Below, piece by piece: positions 1-4,990 of a DNA stretch of 5,345 nucleotides. The notes below the pieces were generated by a model. It was not told where the DNA came from. It saw nothing but the letters and a program-made list of their open reading frames with translations, and ran no database searches. Every line of letters starts with the position of its first letter. Positions within the stretch are counted from its first letter, which is position 1. The DNA comes from Parachlamydiales bacterium. Its GTDB lineage: Bacteria > Chlamydiota > Chlamydiia > Chlamydiales > JAJFMK01. The DNA is taken from the NCBI GenBank assembly GCA_020050175.1, contig JAGVKY010000170.1:1-5345 (forward strand), given 5' to 3'. Made by a program: the position numbers and the translations under genes.

Positions 1-1935
1 AGGATTAATGTTTCGGGATTCAAGAACAGGCTTATACACCTCAGGATTGGCTAGAATCTCTTCGCCAGCTGTTTTTTGACACTCTTTCCATTTTAGAAAC
101 AGACCGTAATCCTCATGCCGAGAAACCAGAGATAACTCTTTGATCTCCCCCATGATCTCACGGAAGATCAACCCTGACGTTCTTGTAGCCATCTCATAGC
201 GACTTACCACATTTGAGGGAAGAGCCTCACCCACAAGATGAACATGTCCTTTGTCCTGATAGGCCTGAATAGCTTTTTGCGATTCTTGCTGTCCAAACAA
301 GACGGTTGCTTCTTTTTGCCAGTCTTCCTTTTGACGAACAATTTCCTCAAGGCGAGAAGTGCCCACCCGCTCTGTCACTAAACGAAAGGCAGGTCCTGCT
401 TCTACCGGTTGAAGTTGTGCCCCATCACCCACTACAACGGCTTTCACTCCTAAACTTTGAACGGCTCCTAAAAACTGATCAAATCGCTCCACATCCACCA
501 TGCCCGCTTCATCAAGGACAAGGATGCTGCGTTCATTATACTGACACCTTCCTTTCTCAAAGGACTTGAGAAACTTATGCAAAGTTTGAGATTTAATCTC
601 ACTACCTTCAAGATTTTGAGCCGCCCTTCCTGTAGGCGCCAATCCATAAACCCGATATCCGGCATCCTCCCAAATATCCCGGCAGGCCTCCAAGGCTGTT
701 GTTTTACCGGCGCCCGCATAGCCCACAATGCACTTCAGCTGTCCATCATCCACTAAATGACGAATGGCCTGCTCTTGTCCCTCACTCAGCGTATGTCCTT
801 TTTTGACTAATCCCGTCTTTAAACGCTCTAAGCCACCTTCAAGAGAGACTGAAGAAACGGAATGAGACGCATGACCTGCCAACATCTCAGCTGTTCCGAC
901 GAGCTTCATTTCCGCTTTGAGCATGGTATGGGTGGTATAGATCGCTCTTTTTTCACCGTCTTGATTTAGCTCTCCATTTCCTTTTAACAAAATCAATTCT
1001 TTTGAATTCTGAAGCCGAGCATCCAATCTCTGGAAAAGCGTCACATCATCAACGTACCGCCCCAGAATCTTCTGCACATCCCCCCACATAAAGGTGGCAT
1101 GATGGCGGGTAACGATGTTAAAAACTGTCTCTGGGTTCCGGACGATACGATAAAGATTACGAAGCTGAACGTCATGAAAGGCTTTGGATTTGTCAAGGAT
1201 GGGAGAAGTCTTTTCGGTTTTTTCAACATTTCCCTCAAGACGTTGGAGCCGTTCTTCACATTCCCTCACCCCGCGTCCTAATTTTGGTTGTGGCTCCATT
1301 TCAATTCCTCGCTCGATGTTTGAGCGATGGTCAATGTGAATATCATGGCCATGGAGTTTTAGATGAAAGTTAGAATACTCTTCCCACTTCACCCGCAGCT
1401 CACAAAGAAACTCTTTGTGATTCCATTCCCGTGCTTTTTTAGGGCTCAGGCCATTTTCTTCTAAACGCCGCATTGTAACGAGTACATGGCAATGGGGCTT
1501 CTCCTCACCTGTTTCCTTATCTACATCGAGATGGAAATTCAACTGAGCCGCCATGCCATGAAAGCAAATCTGATCTTCTATAAACTCCCGAGCGAGAGCC
1601 ATATTTTGTTCATCCGTTAATTCCCGGTGAAGAGCAAATTCGAATTCCCGCCAGACTTGAGCATCAATTCGCTTTTCAGCCCCTTCAACAATATTGCAAA
1701 AGGCTTGAACGCCTTTTTGACGATCTTCAGCAATCAGCTTTTGAATCTCCATCACCCACAAAGGTACATCCTTTGGCAATACCAGTTCCACATGCTGAAC
1801 TTCCTTATTTTGGTAATTGAAAGTCTGCCCCGTGCGCTCATCATAAAGTTTACACCCCGCACGATAGGCAAGAGCATTTACCGTATTCCGGCTGCTTCGA
1901 GAAAAAACCTTAGCGCTGAAGTGATACAAAGCCAC
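1..1935 (-). CDS. traA: Ti-type conjugative relaxase/helicase TraA, 3'-partial
   Basis: TraA nicks oriT and unwinds the transferred strand in conjugation. The minus frame is open for 645 codons from GTG at 1935 to the left edge. Residues 1-220 are the MobA/MobL relaxase: MALYHFSAKV start, candidate catalytic Tyr24 in ALAYRAG, and metal-binding His135, His148 and His150 (KPHCHV). The helicase follows, with Walker A GYAGAGKTT (405-413), Walker B ILVLDEAG (471-478) and GDGAQLQPVEAG (503-514). GTG is the only usual start codon between an in-frame TAA (1948-1950) and the conserved N-terminus; no Shine-Dalgarno precedes it. After about residue 568 the sequence goes straight to what resembles the far C-terminal segment of TraA (VVSRYEMATRTS, WKECQKTAGEEILANPEVYKP). 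Helicase motifs IV-VI are not seen, which suggests an in-frame deletion. The relaxase call is firm; the deletion is inferred from memory of the family. Confidence 0.92.
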   Translation of the reverse strand, partial: MALYHFSAKVFSRSSRNTVNALAYRAGCKLYDERTGQTFNYQNKEVQHVELVLPKDVPLWVMEIQKLIAEDRQKGVQAFCNIVEGAEKRIDAQVWREFEFALHRELTDEQNMALAREFIEDQICFHGMAAQLNFHLDVDKETGEEKPHCHVLVTMRRLEENGLSPKKAREWNHKEFLCELRVKWEEYSNFHLKLHGHDIHIDHRSNIERGIEMEPQPKLGRGVRECEERLQRLEGNVEKTEKTSPILDKSKAFHDVQLRNLYRIVRNPETVFNIVTRHHATFMWGDVQKILGRYVDDVTLFQRLDARLQNSKELILLKGNGELNQDGEKRAIYTTHTMLKAEMKLVGTAEMLAGHASHSVSSVSLEGGLERLKTGLVKKGHTLSEGQEQAIRHLVDDGQLKCIVGYAGAGKTTALEACRDIWEDAGYRVYGLAPTGRAAQNLEGSEIKSQTLHKFLKSFEKGRCQYNERSILVLDEAGMVDVERFDQFLGAVQSLGVKAVVVGDGAQLQPVEAGPAFRLVTERVGTSRLEEIVRQKEDWQKEATVLFGQQESQKAIQAYQDKGHVHLVGEALPSNVVSRYEMATRTSGLIFREIMGEIKELSLVSRHEDYGLFLKWKECQKTAGEEILANPEVYKPVLESRNINP

Positions 1936-1953
1936 TGCGACACGCTGTTATTT

Positions 1954-1983
1954 AAAGGAGGTGTTTATATGAGGACATATTAA
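1954..1983 (+). pseudogene. Ribosome binding site and start of a divergent gene, cut after four codons
   Basis: AAAGGAGG (1954-1961) lies 7 nt before ATG at 1969, the best Shine-Dalgarno/start pair in the left half of the window. Only four codons follow (MRTY) before TAA at 1981-1983. The start faces away from traA, with 33 nt between the two start codons. In Ti-like and rickettsial tra regions a small gene of the traC/traD type is often divergent from traA. The simplest reading is that the body of such a gene was lost or displaced by the material to the right. Four codons cannot identify the gene, and the motif could be coincidental. Confidence 0.4.
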
Positions 1984-2065
1984 CTTATCTATATCACAAA
2001 ATAGTGTTATATGGAAGCATAATAAACTATTTATACCACTAAATAAACCTAGGGATCTGAATAAA
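1984..2065. other. AT-rich spacer with an imperfect inverted repeat
   Basis: These 82 bases have no plausible gene. TATATCAC (1990-1997) and GTGTTATA (2004-2011) form an 8-bp inverted repeat with one mismatch around a 6-nt spacer. It could be an operator or part of a promoter region between traA and a divergent gene, but no convincing -35/-10 pair was found for either strand. The right boundary is the proposed intron 5' end and is uncertain by tens of bases. Confidence 0.35.
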
Positions 2066-2560
2066 GAGCGATCCTGACAATGTAACGAAACATGGAAACA
2101 TGTGGGGGCTAAATCGTGAGAGGAGGCCCCTCCTAGTAACTACAAACTGGGTGAGTGCTAGGTAGGCGGTATGGTGAACATATGTGAATCTGCGATAAAG
2201 ATCGTCATATCAGACAAGTGCAAGTAGTTGATACACTTAAGCCAAAAGGTAACGAAAGTAGGAGGATGATTTGGCTCTACATCCTCGTGGTCAAGAGACT
2301 TTCCGGTCAAAAGCAGGCACCTAACCCGCCATCCTTCTTTAAATGAAACGTGGAAACCCCGTATTGCTCCCAGAGATGGGAAAGTGACTCGTAAGAGAAG
2401 CCTATGGTAATGCGGGTTTGGGAGGTTGGAAGAAGCGAATGCTGTCCTGTAAGGGGGCAGATAGGGGTTTAAATGTTACCCTTCTGCGAAAGCAGGCCCA
2501 CGTCCAACTGGTCTTTCTTTGCGAGAGAATATGGAGAACCGTAATTATGAGGAAAAGCAA
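2066..2560 (+). ncRNA. Group II intron RNA, domains I-III (approximate)
   Basis: This long non-coding stretch upstream of the reverse transcriptase is rich in short stems. Examples are ACATG/CATGT closed by a GAAA tetraloop (2090-2102), and a G-rich/C-rich pairing around 2104-2130 (GGGGC with GCCCC). The GNRA-type loop, purine-rich internal segments and position before the maturase gene are what domains I-III look like. I did not fold it fully and have not assigned the EBS sites or individual domains. The catalytic domain V that should follow the gene is absent from the window. Confidence 0.6.
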
Positions 2561-3283
2561 ATGACGGCAGTAAATATAATACTGACTGGTGCGTCCTCAG
2601 CTTCAAATTCAACCTGGTATACCATCAACTGGGGCCAAGTGGGTAAACAAGTAAAACGGCTGCAAATGCGTATCGCAAAGGCTGCCCGGGAAAATCGCCA
2701 CGGTAGGGTGAAAGCCTTACAGTGGATATTGACTCATTCCTATTTTGCTAAACTCTTAGCAATAAAGCGAGTGACTCAAAACTCAGGAGCTCACACTCCT
2801 GGGATTGATGGTGTTGTTTGGAAAACGCCTGAACAAAAGATAAAAGCAGTTAAATCATTACAGAGACGGGGGTACCAACCTGCGCCCTTGCGAAGGATTT
2901 ATATCCCAAAGAGTCGAGGAGGACAACGTCCTCTCTCTATCCCCACTATCTTATGTCGAGCGATGCAAGCCTTGCATTTGCTGGCATTAGAACCAGTGGC
3001 GGAAATGAGAGCGGACAAGAATGCTTATGGGTTTCGACCCAAGCGTTCTCCAGCTGATGCAATTGCACAGTGCTTTATAGCACTTGCAAGGAAAGCAGCA
3101 GCACCCTGGATTTTAGAAGGAGATATCCGAGCCTGTTTTGATTCCCTGAGTGGATCATGGTTGAAAGAGAATATCCCTATGGATAAAGCTCTTTTAACGA
3201 AGTGGCTCACAGCAGGGTACATAGAGGAGAAGATATTGCATCCTACCTTTAACGGCGTACCGCAAGGCGGCTTGATCTCCCCT
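2561..3283 (+). pseudogene. ltrA: Group II intron reverse transcriptase/maturase, C-terminally truncated
   Basis: A group II intron protein copies the intron into DNA and helps it splice. About 241 codons of family sequence remain. Visible are the N-terminal RT domain (WYTINWGQVGKQVKRLQ), TPGIDGVVW, the LRRIYIPKSRGGQRPLSIPT block (RT2), NAYGFRPKRSPADAI, the first catalytic Asp in ILEGDIRACFDSL (RT3/motif A), and GVPQGGLISP (RT4). The YADD catalytic box, thumb, maturase X domain and any DNA-binding or endonuclease domain are gone. Homology stops at the IS core; the frame then runs into IS sequence and ends at TAA 3350-3352. ATG 2561 is preferred because GAGGA (2549-2553) lies 7 nt upstream and related proteins begin similarly. 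The frame is also open upstream to ATG 2531 and TTG 2519. The product cannot be catalytic. Confidence 0.9.
3282..3283. other. Left core dinucleotide of the IS110 insertion
   Basis: CT separates the left target flank, TGATCTCCC (3273-3281) in the reverse transcriptase gene, from the IS left end, which begins TATATCTTGA (3284 on). It is the last two bases of the Pro codon of GLISP. The left target guide of the bridge RNA ends in the matching CT at 3467-3468. Confidence 0.85.
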
Positions 3284-3285
3284 TA

Positions 3286-3291
3286 TATCTT
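3286..3291 (+). promoter_or_regulatory. -10 half of the promoter formed in the circular IS
   Basis: TATCTT (4 of 6 to TATAAT) lies at the left end. With TTGACC at 4606-4611 it gives an optimal 17-nt spacing only after circularisation. Transcription would start near 3298, at the foot of the 5' hairpin, and could cover both the bridge RNA and the transposase. IS621 is known to assemble its promoter in the same way. Confidence 0.65.
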
Positions 3292-3295
3292 GATT

Positions 3296-3408
3296 TTTAG
3301 AAAGTTAGAAGGTTGTGGTTGTTGTTTTGTGGAGGCTGTGGAGAACTCGTAAGAGTTATCCACAAATCCACAAAAATTAGAAAAACCTTGCTTTTCTGAC
3401 TTTCTAAA
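3296..3408 (+). repeat. Long interrupted hairpin at the 5' end of the bridge RNA
   Basis: The outer stem pairs TTTAGAAAGTTAGAAGG (3296-3312) with TTTTCTGACTTTCTAAA (3392-3408), 17 bp including G.U pairs. A middle stem pairs TTTTGTGGA (3325-3333) with TCCACAAAA (3367-3375), 9 bp perfect. The inner stem pairs TGTGGA (3337-3342) with TCCACA (3359-3364), then AACTC (3344-3348) with GAGTT (3353-3357) around a GTAA loop. Between the outer and middle stems, GGTT (3317-3320) can pair with AACC (3384-3387). The predicted transcription start lies at its foot. Confidence 0.85.
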
Positions 3409-3442
3409 CAGCCTTGGCAAAGTTAAGCTGACTTTTCAGGGT

Positions 3443-3511
3443 GGGGAAAGGTGAATCTGATCGCCCCTTCAGCCTTCGAGGCTGTCCACAAGAGTAATGA
3501 TCCCTTTCCCC
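3443..3511 (+). ncRNA. Target-binding loop of the bridge RNA
   Basis: GGGGAAAGG (3443-3451) pairs perfectly with CCTTTCCCC (3503-3511). An internal loop of 18 nt on each side follows, capped by CAGCCT/AGGCTG (3470-3475 with 3479-3484) around TCG. The left side carries TGATCGCCCCTT (3458-3469), identical at 11 of 12 positions to the DNA at 3273-3284 and so able to pair with the bottom strand of the left flank. The right side carries CCACAAG (3486-3492), the exact complement of CTTGTGG at 4625-4631, with an eighth U.G pair (3485 with 4632). Both guides include the CT core. Confidence 0.88.
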
Positions 3512-3514
3512 TAA

Positions 3515-3590
3515 TGGCTTTAGGACGAACAGTATCTTAAGAGCCCGAAAGCTTTCGGTGATTCTGTATTTGTAAGGTTGTCCAAAACCA
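3515..3590 (+). ncRNA. Donor-binding loop of the bridge RNA
   Basis: The outer stem is TGG/CCA (3515-3517 with 3588-3590), TTT/AAA (3519-3521 with 3585-3587), GGAC/GTCC (3523-3526 with 3580-3583) and AAC/GTT (3528-3530 with 3577-3579), broken by single-base bulges or mismatches. The cap is the palindrome CCGAAAGCTTTCGG (3545-3558). The left guide ACAGTATCTT (3529-3538) is identical to the element's right end plus core (4618-4627). The right guide GUAAG with flanking U and G (3571-3576) can pair with CTTATA at the left end (3282-3287), five Watson-Crick pairs and one G.U. This last match is the weakest of the four. Confidence 0.85.
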
Positions 3591-3610
3591 CTATGTGTAA
3601 CTCTATATTA

Positions 3611-3615
3611 AAGGA
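3611..3615 (+). promoter_or_regulatory. Ribosome binding site of the IS110 transposase
   Basis: AAGGA lies 6 nt before ATG 3622 and settles the transposase start. It is 20 nt beyond the donor-binding loop, so bridge RNA and messenger probably come from one transcript. Confidence 0.7.
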
Positions 3616-3621
3616 TGAGCT

Positions 3622-4590
3622 ATGACAAAAGCAATACTTGGCATTGATGTCTCCAAACAAAAATTTGATGTGACACTTCTTTTCTCAGATAACAAGGTGC
3701 GCAAAAAAGTTTTCTCCAATGATCCTAAGGGATTCCATATGCTTCGCGAATGGATCCTCAAGCTTCATGAAGGAGGCTTTCATGCGTGTATGGAATTCAC
3801 AGGAATCTATGATGAAAGGGTTGCAGAATTCCTTCATCAACAAGGATTTACTGTGAGTCGAGTCAATGCTATGGCCATTAAAGCTTTTGCCAAATCAATG
3901 CTGACACGCACCAAAACCGATAAAAAGGATAGTATGGTTATTGCTCAGTTTTGCAAAGTTCATCAACCAAAAGCTTGGGAACCAGATCCTCTTCACATCA
4001 GAACCCTGAGGGATCTCTCAAGAACGTTGGATGCTTTAAAAGACGATAATCAGCTTATTAACAATCGACTTGAGAAGTATCAAGAGCGGGAAAGTCCTGC
4101 GAAAAAGATTTGGCAGGATCGTTTGCTTGAAGTCCAGAAAACGATAAAAAATGTGGAAAAACAAATCAATATTCACATCAAGAATCATCCCGATTTAGAA
4201 AAAAAGGTGAAGCTTTTGCAAACAATCTCCGGCATTGGCGAAACATCGGCCCGGACATTAATAGCTGAAATTCCTGACATTCGTCATTTTAAAAATGCTC
4301 GTCAGCTCGCAGCGTTTGCAGGGTTAACTCCATGCCAACGACAATCGGGAAGTTCGGTTAATGGACGGACTCGGTTATCCAAAATGGGATCAAGTCGTTT
4401 AAGAAAGGCTCTCTTTATGCCAGTCCTTGTTGCCAAAAAGTATAATCCAATTATCATAGCGTTCTCTAACAATTTGATTAAAAAAGGAAAATGCAAAATG
4501 GCAGTCGTAGGCGCTGCGATGAGAAAATTACTTCACATCGTCTTCGGCGTTTTAAAACACGAAACACCATTTGTAGAAAAATATGCATAA
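3622..4590 (+). CDS. IS110-family transposase (DEDD plus Tnp_20 serine recombinase)
   Basis: The 322-residue protein has normal length for the family and looks intact. Its N-terminal RuvC-like DEDD domain begins ILGIDVSKQKFD and shows all four acidic residues: Asp9, Glu58 (CMEFTG), Asp100 and Asp103 (TKTDKKDS). A charged, probably coiled-coil linker covers about 125-190. The C-terminal Transposase_20 domain starts with a helix-hairpin-helix-like TISGIGETSARTLIAEI (201-217), then AAFAGLTPC and RQSGSSVNGRTRLSKMGSSR, with Ser242 as the likely nucleophile, near the position of IS621 Ser241. In this family the enzyme forms a tetramer on the bridge RNA and joins target and donor at a CT core. A Shine-Dalgarno lies at 3611-3615. 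Nothing suggests inactivation. Confidence 0.97.
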   Translation: MTKAILGIDVSKQKFDVTLLFSDNKVRKKVFSNDPKGFHMLREWILKLHEGGFHACMEFTGIYDERVAEFLHQQGFTVSRVNAMAIKAFAKSMLTRTKTDKKDSMVIAQFCKVHQPKAWEPDPLHIRTLRDLSRTLDALKDDNQLINNRLEKYQERESPAKKIWQDRLLEVQKTIKNVEKQINIHIKNHPDLEKKVKLLQTISGIGETSARTLIAEIPDIRHFKNARQLAAFAGLTPCQRQSGSSVNGRTRLSKMGSSRLRKALFMPVLVAKKYNPIIIAFSNNLIKKGKCKMAVVGAAMRKLLHIVFGVLKHETPFVEKYA

Positions 4591-4624
4591 AAATGAAAAA
4601 AGATGTTGACCGCCAAGACAGTAT
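4591..4624 (+). other. Right non-coding end of the IS110 element
   Basis: These 34 bases hold the TTGACC -35 half-promoter (4606-4611) and the donor sequence ACAGTAT next to the core. No terminator hairpin follows the transposase inside the element. Confidence 0.75.
4606..4611 (+). promoter_or_regulatory. -35 half of the promoter formed in the circular IS
   Basis: TTGACC (consensus TTGACA) lies in the right end. In the excised circle, where the right end joins the left end through one CT core, it stands exactly 17 nt before TATCTT at 3286-3291 (13 nt of right end, 2 of core, 2 of left end). In the integrated state shown here the two halves are about 1.3 kb apart in the wrong order, so this promoter is off. 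Confidence 0.7.
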
Positions 4625-4626
4625 CT
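4625..4626. other. Right core dinucleotide of the IS110 insertion
   Basis: CT separates the IS right end, ACAGTAT (4618-4624), from the right target flank, TGTGGGAG (4627-4634). The left donor guide (ACAGTATCT at 3529-3537) and the right target guide (CCACAAG, 3486-3492, pairing with CTTGTGG at 4625-4631) both converge on this CT. Confidence 0.87.
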
Positions 4627-4746
4627 TGTGGGAGAGGTGTTAAAAATCACTGTGCGCAAATCAAACGGACGCTGAGAGGTTATTCAGCTTAACATCCACC
4701 TCTATATAAAACATGTGAAAATATCAGTCTATTGAAGAAGAACTTT
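4627..4746. other. Non-coding right flank of the insertion, origin unknown
   Basis: The first bases (TGTGG) are the right half of the bridge RNA target. Read in the reverse transcriptase frame after the core, it gives 21 residues (CGRGVKNHCAQ and on) to TAA at 4690-4692; these do not resemble a reverse transcriptase. It can fold: AGAGGTG (4633-4639) pairs with CACCTCT (4697-4703), enclosing GCTGA/TCAGC (4671-4675 with 4684-4688). There is no U-tract, so it is not an obvious terminator for the minus-strand genes ending at 4747. No group II domain V is visible. Confidence 0.5.
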
Positions 4747-4989
4747 CTACCGTAAGGTTGGCGGTGCGCTTTTAAGGGACTTTATGAACTTAAAACGCGG
4801 CACTTGTTTTCCTTTCAGCTCCACCATACTTTGAAAAATCTCAGGCGGTCTGACCCACAGACCATAATCTCCATAAAGAGCTTGATAAACCACTAAAATA
4901 TCAAGGGATTCAGAGTGCCTGCAAAGGCCAATGACTTGGTAGAAGTTACCTTTATAATGTTGATAGAGGCCTGGTTCTAAATCCGCCAT
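4747..4989 (-). CDS. DUF1653 domain protein
   Basis: This 80-residue protein is almost wholly a DUF1653 domain, with the family features GLYQHYKGNFYQVIG, CRHSESLDILVVYQALYG, GLWVRPPEIF and PRFKFI. The family consists of small soluble proteins of unknown biochemical role. ATG at 4989 is preferred because the domain begins at once (MADLEPGLYQHYKG) and it lies one base after the stop of the upstream gene. A longer frame from 5067 would overlap that gene by 77 nt and add a non-conserved hydrophobic stretch. No good Shine-Dalgarno precedes 4989, so it is probably translated by coupling with the upstream gene. The domain call is firm; the function is unknown. Confidence 0.85.
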   Translation of the reverse strand: MADLEPGLYQHYKGNFYQVIGLCRHSESLDILVVYQALYGDYGLWVRPPEIFQSMVELKGKQVPRFKFIKSLKSAPPTLR

Positions 4990-4990
4990 G

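Larger units (their letters stand above)
2066..3283 (+). mobile_element. Group II intron remnant, 3' part missing
   Basis: A structured non-coding 5' region (about 2066-2560) is followed by a group II reverse transcriptase reading frame, the normal order for a bacterial group II intron. The 5' end is set tentatively at GAGCG (2066-2070), which resembles the GUGCG-type intron 5' consensus and leaves about 495 nt for domains I-III before the coding start, a typical size. Nothing like domain V, domain VI or the last part of the reverse transcriptase occurs up to 4746, so the intron cannot splice or retrohome as it stands. Its recognisable sequence ends exactly at the IS110 insertion core (3282-3283). 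Confidence 0.75.
3298..3592 (+). ncRNA. IS110 bridge RNA (seekRNA), about 290 nt
   Basis: IS110 recombinases are guided by an RNA from their own non-coding end; one loop binds the target DNA and the other the joined element ends. This region folds by eye into a long 5' hairpin (3296-3408), a target-binding loop (3443-3511) and a donor-binding loop (3515-3590), then reaches the transposase start 32 nt later. All four guide segments find matches in the window at the expected places. The 5' end is inferred from the promoter assembled in the circular form (-10 at 3286-3291), giving a start near 3298. The 3' end is taken as the close of the donor loop stem and could lie a few tens of bases further on. 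IS621 bridge RNA is about 177 nt, so this one is longer, mostly through its 5' hairpin. Confidence 0.88.
3284..4626 (+). mobile_element. IS110-family insertion sequence, complete (1343 bp)
   Basis: The element has a 338-nt non-coding left end holding a bridge RNA, one DEDD/Ser transposase, and a 34-nt right end. The ends are fixed by the CT core dinucleotide present once at each junction (3282-3283 and 4625-4626), so 3282-4624 is an equivalent assignment. The bridge RNA guides match the two outer flanks and the two inner ends, and every match converges on these CTs. There are no terminal inverted repeats and no target duplication beyond the core, as expected for the IS110 group. Length, long 5' and short 3' non-coding parts fit the IS110 rather than the IS1111 subgroup. 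The element lies in the same orientation as the intron it interrupts. Confidence 0.92.

Noticed and set aside
1627..1983. Plus-strand open frame of 118 codons
   Set aside because: It lies antisense to traA, has no family resemblance and only reaches the AAAGGAGG/ATG site at its far end.
1961..2027. Approximate direct repeat GTGTT...AAC at 1961-1984 and 2004-2027
   Set aside because: About 18 of 24 positions agree with a gap, in very AT-rich DNA; this is not beyond chance.
2519..2560. TTG 2519 or ATG 2531 as the reverse transcriptase start
   Set aside because: ATG 2561 has GAGGA at 7 nt spacing and fits the usual start of related proteins. The upstream codons are open but lack as good a signal; not fully excluded.
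3604..3609. TATATT as the -10 of a separate transposase promoter
   Set aside because: The only -35-like sequence upstream (TTGTCC at 3578-3583) is 20 nt away and lies in the donor loop stem, and the start point would fall on the Shine-Dalgarno. Weak at best.
3529..4627. ACAGTATCTT at 3529-3538 and 4618-4627 as element ends
   Set aside because: This repeat is the donor guide and its DNA match. Taking it as the ends would leave most of the bridge RNA outside the element and shorten it to about 1.09 kb.
3286..4628. Direct repeat TATCTTG at 3286-3292 and 4622-4628 as the IS boundaries
   Set aside because: It would place the core at 3289-3290, where the left target guide no longer ends on the core, the right donor guide loses its match and the 17-nt junction promoter disappears. 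The CT at 3282-3283 satisfies all of these.
4627..4746. Remaining 3' part of the group II intron after the IS
   Set aside because: No reverse transcriptase motif in any frame and no domain V-like 34-nt hairpin was found here.
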